64,000 nt of DNA, from assembly GCA_024699855.1 (NCBI GenBank), contig JAMPIQ010000001.1, forward strand, positions 3,038,001-3,102,000, given 5' to 3'. The DNA is from Aphelenchoides besseyi. Lineage: Eukaryota > Nematoda > Chromadorea > Rhabditida > Aphelenchoididae. Made by a program: the position numbers and the translations under genes. Every line of letters begins with the position of its first letter. Within the stretch, counting starts at the first letter, position 1. Below, one piece after another: positions 21,558 to 30,278 of the stretch. Under the pieces are notes generated by a model. It worked only from the letters and a program-made list of their open reading frames with translations, was not told the origin of the DNA and searched no databases.

Positions 21558-22674
21558 ATGCATCAACAACTCCTGTGGTTTCTGATTGGTACAACTGTCT
21601 GGACGCTAATGGTCGCGGTTGGAGACCTAGAGTGTTACGAATCGGTGGGCGTCGATATGTAAGTTTCGGGCATCTGATTCTGAAGTTTTTCGTGTTGCAG
21701 TGTATTCGACGGAAAGTGCAAAAACAAGAAGACCTATCCGCTGATTGTTGGAAGTGACGACCTAGAAGTCCATTTCAGTGGAGCCAAGATCCCGTCGGAC
21801 CCTCAAAAGTATGTTTAGATTATAGACTTGTCTTTATTATTCTTCTACAGAATCGATTTGAGCATTGGTGGTTGTGCGTTTCGAGTGTTTTATCTAAAAG
21901 GTCAAGGCAGCGGAGTTTTTACTTACAATGCCGATAAAATCACCAAAGCCACTGCTTCGTCCAACAAGATCACCTTCGACAACAACGTGCCAACGAACAT
22001 GTGCTCAGTTAAGTTCGAAGCAACCAAGGACGGAAAGTACAAAGTGAACGTTTGGATCAACCAAGATCCAGACCAATTTTCGATCATTTTCAAGGTTTGA
22101 CAACATGAATGTTTGTTTACTAACGATTTCAGGACGCGTCGTTCGATCCGTCGGTTACGTCCGGTTATCCGGTTTGGGTCTGGATTCTTTGGTTAGTTTG
22201 CTTCTGAAGACTCCATCTGATTTCATCTGTTTCAGCAGTGTATTGGGCATTGGATTTGTGGTTGGAGTGATTGCCACGGTGGTCCTCTGCTGCAAAAAAA
22301 ACAAGAAAGAGAAGGCTCGTCCAGTGGAATCGAAGTTGTCGGTTGTGAAGATTGAACCGGTGAACAAGAAACATTATCAACGCAGGAAGACGCATAGCCA
22401 TCGCAACAAGTCCAATGAATACAAGAAGGACAGTCATTACAAGAAGGCTTACAGTGAATACGAACCTCGTGATGTTTCAATTGCCAAACTGCCGACAAAT
22501 GAGGACACCGATGTAAAGGCAAGTTTTGGGGTAAAAGTGAAAGGAATTGAGAGGGGAATCGGTTTATGGGTTTTTTTCTTGGCTCTGAGGGTTTAGCTGC
22601 AGATTCACGACTCATCCTTTAACAATCAGGTTCTGACACGCAGTAGCAATAGCTCGATGTTTACTTTCGATTAG
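21558..22674 (+). CDS. Single-pass type I membrane protein, 286 aa, unknown family
   Basis: Exons 21558-21658, 21701-21808, 21851-22094, 22133-22191, 22236-22512, 22603-22674; 861 nt, all phases agree. Signal peptide MHQQLLWFLIGTTVWTLMVA, then an extracellular domain of about 150 residues with paired cysteines (DLECYESVGVDI, FDGKCKNKKTYP, IGGCAFRVFY, PTNMCSVKFEA), a membrane segment (VLGIGFVVGVIATVVLC) and a basic cytoplasmic tail with KKNKKEK and His/Lys/Tyr-rich repeats. The last exon encodes IHDSSFNNQVLTRSS and a stop, with AATAAA at 22691. The extracellular domain is beta-rich and could bind a ligand or partner, but I do not recognise it. It is probably the upstream gene of an operon with the gene at 22766. 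Confidence 0.75.
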
Positions 22675-22690
22675 ATTGTGACCACTGGGG

Positions 22691-22723
22691 AATAAATTCT
22701 CAACTCATCCCTTTTCATTTCAG
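22691..22723 (+). promoter_or_regulatory. Poly(A) signal followed closely by a probable trans-splice acceptor
   Basis: AATAAA at 22691-22696 ends the upstream gene. The acceptor CCTTTTCATTTCAG ends at 22723, and the next gene's ATG follows 43 nt later. In nematodes this tight order is the signature of an operon whose downstream gene receives a spliced leader. The spacing (under 40 nt) is shorter than the roughly 100 nt usual in C. elegans. Confidence 0.55.
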
Positions 22724-22765
22724 GGCGGAGGACACGGCAAGTTCGGGCGCTTATTCGTCGATGAC

Positions 22766-23885
22766 ATGACAGTCATGAAGAGGATCATGGCTCCTCCATC
22801 GAAGCCCAAGAAAGAACCAAAGGCCAATGAAGACTTTACGAATGAAGAGAAGGCGTTGATGGAGAAACGTGCCGAGGTGTTCAAGACTAAGTTCAACTAC
22901 GAGTACAGACTCAAGCTGACTCCGGAACAAGTCTCGCGCTTCCACAACCGCTCAAAAAACACCGCGGAGATCAGTCAAGAGCCTGAGAACGAGTGGACGC
23001 AGTACCACGAAATGGCAAAGAAGGCCGATGATCAGAAGTCGACCATTGCCTACGTTTTCAACATCACCGACGGTAAGAAGGTCTTTGTTCATGGCTCAAT
23101 GGAACAAATGCCATCTGTCCAACACGCATCGTCCGAGTGCAACGTGGAGATGCCAACGGATCCGCTCGAGCAGGCAAAATTCGAGCGTCTTCGACGGTTC
23201 ATCGGCTATTCGCCATGGATCGTATGAATGCTCTTGTATTTTCTTGAAGAGCCGTTGGAGGTTGGATACGAGGTCGATGAGGCCAAGCAAGAGATCCAGA
23301 CTCTGCTTGACAAGCATCCGGTAAGTCCACATCAATCCTCAACCACTAACCAAACAATTTTCAGGTTGGATTTGCGCACGAGTTCTACGAGGCGCAACTG
23401 AAGGCCGTCAAGTTCGTTGGCTCGATTGCTGACGATGTGCTGGCGGTTCACCGCGGCACAAAGAAGGTAAGAACCACTCCAATCAATTCCCACTAATAGC
23501 CGCTTTTTCAGTCCGAGTATCCGTGGGCGTTCCGCGATGGTCGACAACTGGCCCACCTCTCGCGTCGAGCAATCCTATCGGCGCTCTACCTTGATCCGGC
23601 CGATCATCACGAGGTCGCGGCGATGGCTCGTCTTTTGACGGAGATGAAGCAAGAGCTGCAATCGATGGTAAGTTCGATTTATGTTGCTACTAACCAACCT
23701 TCATTCAGAAAGCCGGCAAGGCGCGCAACCATCTGAAGGCCCGTGTCGAAAGGATGAAGTTTCTCGTGCATCACAGTACGGAGATCGAGAAGCTGGAGGC
23801 GAGCGAAGACGTCGCTTTTGCGGCGGGAAAGCGCAAGCCACGATCCACCAACGCCGAAGACGATGACGAAAAATTTGGAGTCTGA
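22766..23885 (+). CDS. Unknown lysine-rich protein, 319 aa, downstream gene of a probable operon
   Basis: Exons 22766-23221, 23252-23320, 23365-23466, 23512-23667, 23709-23885; 960 nt in phase. No signal peptide. The N-terminus is basic and Pro/Lys-rich (MAPPSKPKKEPKANED), followed by helical charged segments (EEKALMEKRAEVFKTKFNYE) and a middle region SMEQMPSVQHASSECNVEMP. The C-terminal half is helical with LSRRAILSALYLDPADHHE and a charged tail (KRKPRSTNAEDDDEKFGV). I do not recognise the family; a nuclear or mitochondrial matrix protein is possible. Intron 1 is only 30 nt and contains an in-frame stop, so it must be removed. AATAAA follows at about 23925. Base use is more GC-rich than in neighbouring genes, which suggests strong expression. 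Confidence 0.75.
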
Positions 23886-24433
23886 CCAGTGACACAACTT
23901 CTGTTCTATTGTGTTTCTATTGGGAAAATAAACTCTGTTGAAAGATGATTGTTTGACTTCTCGAATCAATCACAAAGACTTCTGTTATTGTGAAGCTTCA
24001 ATTTGTCTATATGTTGAGGTGCGAACATTTGGTATTCGAGTTACGGGTTTTTGAGTTCATCAAACGCAAAGAACAAGTGAAGACGAGGAACAGGATCGTG
24101 TAGATGAATCACTGGTGTAAAATAAACGAATACTCAAATTAACTTCCAGTAATCTTTTCATGGTCAAATTACTCATTTGCGTACTGCATGATCAACATTA
24201 GCGATCTAAAGAATGGAATTTTCATTCCACAATTTAACTAAACAATCGAAGTTGTCAATTGAAATTCACTCCGAGTTATGGTCCGCTGGTCCTCATCTGG
24301 ACGTGTGAGCTGCAATAGTCATGTGAGTAAGCGATCTGATTGTAACACTCTCTTTTGGAGGTTGCAGGTTTAATGCTTTCTGTTGTCGAATGCAAGTTGC
24401 TGTCTTGTATCCAAAAAGTAAAAGAGTAAATAG
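23886..24433. other. Intergenic DNA, no gene seen
   Basis: Contains the 3' UTR of the preceding gene and AT-rich DNA up to the MITE. Nothing else was recognised. Confidence 0.5.
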
Positions 24434-25074
24434 TACAGGGTGGCCCGAAATAACTTGTCATACAACTTGTGTGGAAAAACCTTTTTATCAATTATTGTTT
24501 GTTGACAATGTATACATTTTTTGGTCCCTATAGTCCCCAAATTCATCTGATACCAAAATTTAAAAACCAAATTTTCAAAAAAAGTTGTCTTGGTACCCCC
24601 TGTTGTCGATCTTTCGCTGGTTTTTTCTCTTCGATGAACAAACGCAAAAATTAGCTTTCTGTTGATTCGTGTACCTCATTGAGCAAAACAAGTTGAAGAA
24701 AAATGAAAAAGAGACGAAAATCGGAAAAACAAGCAAAAATTGCCAATACGTTTGCGCAATTATGTCTGCTTGCCGATGTCAACAACAAAAACTTTGTTTA
24801 ATCTTTAAAATTGATCATCACCCTTTTGAAACGTTTAAACTTTTAATTTCGGAACCATTTTAATCGTTTTAACCGAAGAGGAAGAACCAGCAAGAGATCG
24901 ACAACAGGGGGTACCAAGACAACTTTTTTTGAAAATTTGGTTTTTTTAATTTTGGTATTAGATGAATTTGGGGATTATAGGGACCAAAAAATGTATACAT
25001 TGTCAACAAAAAATCATTGATAAAAAAGTTTTTCCACACAAGTTGTATGACAACTTATTTCGGGCCACCCTGTA
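24434..25074 (-). mobile_element. MITE copy 2 (641 bp), opposite orientation to copy 1
   Basis: TACAGGGTGGCCCGAAATAA at the left and its inverse at the right, TA on both sides, 641 bp, the same length as the copy at 16857-17497. The central 195 nt (24669-24863) are the exact inverse of 17068-17262, as both translate to the same 64 residues. High identity implies recent transposition. It ends only 28 bp before the mariner-like element at 25102. Confidence 0.88.
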
Positions 25075-25101
25075 CTTCAACAGCATCCTTTGCTTTCGAA
25101 A

Positions 25102-26756
25102 TACAGGGTGTCCCAGCGAATTTCGAACATTTGAAGGGCTTATAACTTTCTTCATAGCCAACCGATTTTGATGCGCTTTTTTGTGACCGATCGCAAATTT
25201 TATGCCATTTTGTCTCATGTCAACAAATCTTTGAATTTCATTTTGGAAGGTGCCGTAAATTTGATTTTGGCGAAATGAACGCTTTTTCCTTTCTTTTTGT
25301 TTTGTCAAAATGGAGTGGTCGGCTCAAGAAAAAGCGTTTTGCGCAATCGTTTACGCTCAAACCAAAAGTCCGACTACAGTTCAACAACGATTTCGGCAAC
25401 ATTTTAAATTAACTCGTCATGCTGCTGTACCATCGAAAAGCATGTTTAATCTGTGGATGAAGCAATTGCTTGAACGTGGACATTTGTTGCAAAAAAAGAA
25501 AGAAATGCGAGGTTTTGTTTCATGAAACGTTTCTCAAATTGCTTTTCAGTTCATCAGGGTTTGACGACATTGTTTTGAACGTTCTGTGCGCTGTTCAAGA
25601 AGACCCCAATCGATCAGTTCGTGAAATCGCAAATCTTTTCGACAACGTCTCAAAAAGTACGGTACACAGAATCCTACAGGTACCCTAGTTTCGTTTTCTC
25701 ATTCTTTGTCCAGGCTCAAAAATTCCATCCATACAAATGCGTCTTCTGTATGAAATTCCGCCCGAAACTCCTCAAATTCGTATAGAGCATGCGATTCATT
25801 GCCTTGGACTCATCGACAAAAACGAAGACTTCTTGAAAAATCTCATATTCAGCGATGAAGCTCACTTTGAAATGCATGGCCAAGTAAACAACCAAAATTT
25901 TCCATACTGGAGTGATCGAAACCCCAGCTGGTAAGAAGTTCGGTTGAACTGCAATAGCAGAAAGAATCACAGGTTTCGAGAAAAACCACTCCATTCCCCT
26001 CGCCTGACGGCCTGGGCAGCCATAACCAGAAGCGGAGTTGTCGGTCCATTCTTTTCTCGCGAAAATGTCACTGGAAATTCTTACTTGACATTGTTGCGTG
26101 ATCAGTTCCTTCCGGCAGTTGAGCATTGGCCCAACTTCTCCAAAATTGTTTTGATGCACGATGGTGCACCGCCACATTGGGCGGTTGCGGTTCGTCAATG
26201 GTTAGAGCAAACTCTGCCATTACGTTGGATGGGTCGTGGAAGCCCAAAAGAACCACCACCAATTCGCTGGCCACCGTACAGTCCTGATCTGAATCCTTGT
26301 GATTTCTTTTTATGGGGGTACGTCAAAAGTCAAGTGTACCGGTCTCAACCAAACCATCTGAACGAACTTCAAGAGCGCATTGAGAACGTTTTCGCACACT
26401 ACCCTCAAGAAATGGTGAACCGTGCTATTGACGATTACGAACGTCGACTTGAAAAGATGATCGACAATAACGGTTTAAGTGTTGAAATTTGAATGAAAAT
26501 TCCACATTTTTGTCTTGACCAAGTCGTGAAAAAAGCGGACGGAAAAAGAGTGAGAAGGAAAAGTGAGCGGAAAAAGCGTTCATTTCGCCAAAATCAAATT
26601 TACGGCACCTTCCAAAATGAAATTCAAAGATTTGTTGACATGAGACAAAATGGCATAAAATTCGCGATCGGGCACAAAAAAGCGCATCAAAATCGGTTGG
26701 CTATGAAGAAAGTTATAAGTCCTTCAAATGTTCGAAATTCGCTGGGACACCCTGTA
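25102..26756 (+). mobile_element. Mariner-like DNA transposon with ~190-bp inverted repeats
   Basis: 1655 bp from TACAGGGTGTCCCAGCGAAT to its inverse, with TA at each end. The inverted repeats run about 190 bp to CGAAATGAACGCTTTTTCC and differ at only a few positions, so the copy is young. Between them lies one transposase gene. Long inverted repeats of this size are unusual for classic mariner (about 28 bp) but occur in some IS630-Tc1-mariner lineages. The shared terminal TACAGGGTG(G/T)CCC links it to the neighbouring MITEs. Confidence 0.92.
25310..26492 (+). CDS. Mariner-like transposase (spliced; one apparent frameshift)
   Basis: Exons 25310-25511, 25558-25679, 25714-25930, 25973-26492. 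The N-terminal HTH region starts MEWSAQEKAFCAIVYAQTKS, with a second HTH around DPNRSVREIANLFDNVSKS. The catalytic triad reads FSDEAHF, then HDGAPPH, then YSPDLNPCDFFLWG. Forty-one residues separate the second and third Asp, so the signature is DD41D rather than the DD34D of classic mariner. The three introns are 46, 34 and 42 nt. Right after HPYK, at 25735-25737, the frame slips by one base (an AAA run where AAAA would keep the frame); otherwise all 353 codons are open. This is either an assembly slip or a very young pseudogene. Confidence 0.85.
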
Positions 26757-27778
26757 TGTCCCAAACTCGATTACTCAAAAAAATAATTTTGGTAGAGTCT
26801 ACATCTACACAAAAGCCACTGTGTGGAAACAAAGCCAACAATTTGAAGATTGAACTGACCGAAACAACTTATACTTGGTATCACCGTATTTACTGCAATA
26901 ACAAAAGAAAGCTTTCCTGATTGTTTATGTCAATCAGTTTGCTTCTGCTATCGAATTTGCTTCTTGACGTCTTTATTTTAATTGTTCTAAATTGCAATCT
27001 CGAAATTCACGATTTGTTCTAGACATTTTGTATACAAACGTGTTTAATTGGCTTCCATTTATGACGCTGATCAATGAGCGCACTCTTTCATGCACAACTG
27101 TTTGGACACCACCACGATTGTCTACTTCTCCGGAAATAAACCAGATATTATGGTAAAAGCTGCTTCATCATTAGCTGAAAAGTGGGTTCGATTGAATGAC
27201 ACGTTGGAGTTTGTTTGTCTTAGTTTCGCTCTTTCAATCAGACAGATTGCACGCTCACTATGAATGTTATGAAGGCAATTTGAGCATCATTGCTACTGGT
27301 TTGCGGCAAAAATAGTGGTACTCATTGACTGACAAACTTCAAGGGGAATACACGAGCTACGGACATTCATTTTTATAGCGCACTGGCCTATTTGATTTGC
27401 AGGGCATGATGAGTCCGTTTCATAAGCCAAATTGCCTATTTTTTGAAAGAGTTCGGAATTGAGCCAAAAGTCGACTACACTTGAATATTAAACTCAGATG
27501 ATCGTTGGGTTGTCGATGCAAACCCCGATTGAAGGACTCGAAATGAACGTTTACGTTAGTTATGAAACTCAATGCTTGGAACTTTTAGGTGTTTTCAGGA
27601 ACAACCCGATGACGAAGTCACGATCGTCGAACCACCTGCAAAACTTACTTCATCTTTTGCGTCTCGTTCAATCATCTCGAAGTTTCGACTGGTCATCAAC
27701 TCCACTAATTTTCTTTCATCCACTTGATTCACAGAAATTAACTCTTTCAAACGATCTAGTTGATCAATTAAAAAGAAA
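26757..27778. other. Degenerate intergenic DNA
   Basis: AT-rich, no clear gene. It may hold further eroded parts of the R4-like element whose nuclease remnant lies just to the right, but I could not align any of it to the RT domain by eye. Confidence 0.35.
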
Positions 27779-27965
27779 TGAGTCAAGATCGCATAAAGAA
27801 ACACAATCGGCCAGAATTCGTTATATTTGACAAGGTGAACGGAAGAATACAGGTTGCGGAAATCGGTTAGCGTGGTTAACTGCGCTAGATAAGATGGAAG
27901 CAGTTAAGTATCAGAAATATGCTGTCAACTCAATTGTTAGTGATAGCGAAACGATGTCCCGAAAG
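27779..27965 (+). pseudogene. Decayed R4-like retrotransposon endonuclease remnant outside rDNA
   Basis: Translates to KHNRPEFVIFDKVNGRIQVA, which lines up with HNRPDFVVYDKRKGCITVIE of the R4 ORF in this window. After one frame slip it continues VSVVNCAR (R4: VSVPWFTCLR), and after a stop and another slip VKYQKYAVNSIV (R4: LKFQKYAVNSML). Stops and frame changes show it is dead, and the catalytic Asp of the PD motif reads Glu. It is flanked by ordinary single-copy DNA, not by 28S sequence. Confidence 0.75.
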
Positions 27966-28009
27966 GCGGAGTCTTTTACCTCTTGTTGTTTGGCCAATTT
28001 GCGCAGTTA

Positions 28010-28245
28010 AAGGGGAGGGCGCAAAAATCAAAGAATCGGAGCGCCACAAAAAAAGGCAGATGGTCGCGATTGCTGCAGAGAGAGAACTGCGACATTCATC
28101 GTCTGGCCAAATTACTACGATTGCTCTCGAACGATCAGAGCGGGCTATGAAAGCCGCCGATTTGACTCTTTTTACTAACGAAGAAACCGAGCAATTCGAA
28201 TTCGCCATTAATAAATTCTCTTTTCTCAATTCTTACTTTCCATAG
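28010..28245 (+). CDS. Exon-like stretch, unknown
   Basis: Open to a stop at 28243-28245 with protein-like, charged helical sequence (KIKESERHKKRQMVAIAAER, then ALERSERAMKAADLTLFTNE). A weak acceptor (AGTTAAAG) precedes it. No linked exons could be identified, and the family is not recognised. It may be chance or part of a broken gene. Confidence 0.25.
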
Positions 28246-28392
28246 CAAAACGAACTTTAAACTCGATTCGCTTGAACATTTCACTCTCAGAATTTCGCGT
28301 TGTTTATTCCTAATTCGCTGCCAATTCATTTAGTCGATAAGTTCGCGTTGCTGCGATATGTTTAAGTTTAAAAATATCATTATTATTTTAGA

Positions 28393-29798
28393 ATGAGTTT
28401 CTCAATTTTGGTGATTCTAGCGATCGTGACTTTTTTCATCTAAACAGTTGTAAATTGTCCACCGAACGATTTCCATCTTATTTGAATACCAAGTGCTCGA
28501 AAACTTGCGGGAATCTCATTCAGAACGACAATTATGTTCCAAAGACCAAGGTAAATTTTTAAAAATTGGTTTTTGTAATTTATTTTTTGGGTACTTGACG
28601 GAGAAGCAGTGGATGTTAGCAGCAGTCCGTGGAGCGTAATGGTTTTGGCAAAATTTCCGTCTTGTGGCGGTCGCTTAGGCAATCAAGCTTGTTGTACGGA
28701 TCTCTAGATCCGTAAGAACTTTGTTAAGAGAAGGTCCCGCCTACTCGAAGGGAAGCTTTCGAGTGGTCGGGTCCCGATCACTCCTCAATCCGCTCCTTGC
28801 AGCGAGTCGGATTCCTTCCCGCTCTAATTGTTGTTAAACTAGTAGCTACAATAACCCGCATAATTGGATCGTTCGATTTAATTTTTAAGTAAAGAACTCA
28901 AAACTTTACATTGTACTGGAATTTTGATAAGCGATCGATATTTGCTTACGTCCGCCCATTGTGTTATGTATAAGGCCGACGACTGCTATTATGAAGCTCT
29001 TCCATCGTTAGTTACGTTACGACCGGAAAACATTACCGTACGAGTTGGAATTGGTTCGTCCAAACACACAGTTGCGGGTATCGAGAAAACCTACTGGGAC
29101 GATTTGTACGATCCACGATATGGAAGACACGTTACTCAGAATGATATTGTGATGCTGAAGGTATATTAATCGAGTTTACAAATTACATATTCTTAAATCA
29201 CTTCATTTTAGTTAAATGAAACGTTGGAGTTTAGCAAATATGTTGGTTGGGTGCGCATACAAAAAACTCGATTGAATCCGAACAACAAAATCAAGGGAAC
29301 GGTTTCAGCTTACAGGCTTATAAAACGTGAGAGTATCTAAGTGAATAAAATTTACAACTTATATTTTTAGGGCAACATTGGTGGAATCTTTGGAAACTTT
29401 CAGCTTATCCTTCTCCCGGCTTACGAACTGACGTTTTAAATGTTGACAAATATTTTGAACAAGATATTTACTCCGGTGATTTCAACCAACAACGACTAGC
29501 TGAGGTGGGTGCATATAAGAAATTGAGTAGTCAATGTTATCTTTTAGGGAGGTTCTTCGGGTACTGGATTTGTGGTTGAATTGAATTCGGTTCGATATGC
29601 CTACGGAATTTTCTCGTCTTGGACAACTGATCAAGGCCCGTATACAAGTAGAAAGTTTTCTTTCTTGTTTTTATTTGAAATTCTTTTATGGATTATTACG
29701 TTACAGCAAGTGATTACTGCGATCGAATTGAATCGGATACCAACCACGCTGTACGTTGTGTTCATCCACCGTCGATGAGCCCGACATGCGAAGAATAA
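28393..29798 (+). CDS. Secreted trypsin-like (S1) serine protease with altered active-site loop
   Basis: Exons 28393-28550, 28591-28669, 28895-29160, 29212-29326, 29371-29504, 29548-29647, 29707-29798. With one added T in the T6 run at 28431-28436 the exons sum to 315 codons. Signal peptide MSFSILVILAIVTFF, then a Cys-rich pro-region, VLDGEAVDV...PWSVMVL, and the His box CTGILISDRYLLTSAHC. The Asp box is TQNDIVMLK and the Ser loop GGSSGTGF. The nucleophile Ser is kept, but the usual GDSGGP reads GSSGTG, so Asp194 is lost. The S1-pocket position is Leu. The acceptor before VLDGEAV is GG in place of AG. The features resemble divergent nematode S1 proteases; it could be inactive or a pseudogene. 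Poly(A) signals follow at 29795-29804. Confidence 0.75.
28691..28845. other. Palindrome-rich segment inside a protease intron
   Basis: This 225-nt intron (28670-28894) is four to five times longer than its neighbours and contains a locally GC-rich block. ACGGATC TCTA GATCCGT (28696-28713) is a perfect 7-bp stem, and CTACTCGAA (28741-28749) pairs with TTCGAGTGG (28758-28766). It does not match tRNA, 5S, SL or U-snRNA sequences that I know. It could be an inserted repeat or a small structured RNA. Confidence 0.35.
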
Positions 29799-30278
29799 AT
29801 AAAAAATGATCCGTTTCGCAAAAACAAAATTTAAAACTTTATTTTCACGGTTTTTTTTTCTATTTTATATTTCATGTGATTTATTTTTTCATTAGCACGA
29901 TTATTTGATTCAAGATCAATTTTGATTGTTTGCGCTTTTCGTTCACTTCAGACGTTTTTCGATTAACCCTACGAATTTGTAGGACATTTTAATTGGCAAA
30001 TAAATGAACTTGCATGTTTTTACTTCAATTTATTTACATATCCAAAATCGGCTCTCTATCAGTATTAAATGCGTAGATGTTTATATTCTTTAGTAGTGAT
30101 TATGCTTTTAACAAGTGCAATATAATGAGCAGAAACTTAGAATAGTGATTATTAATACAACGGGTAAATGCGATTAACCCGAAAAACTGGAAAGATGGGC
30201 GGTAGGAAAGACGTAATTTTGTTGAGAATGTTCATAAAAAGACCATAAGTATGTAAAGCAAAGCGAATACCATTGAGT
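29799..30278. other. Convergent 3' intergenic region
   Basis: Lies between the 3' ends of the protease (+) and the RhoGEF (-). Strongly AT-rich; nothing but 3' UTR-like sequence is seen. Confidence 0.5.

Noticed and set aside
27395..27430. Word TGATGAGTCCGT resembling a hammerhead ribozyme core
   Set aside because: The required GAAA and the closing stems are absent nearby.
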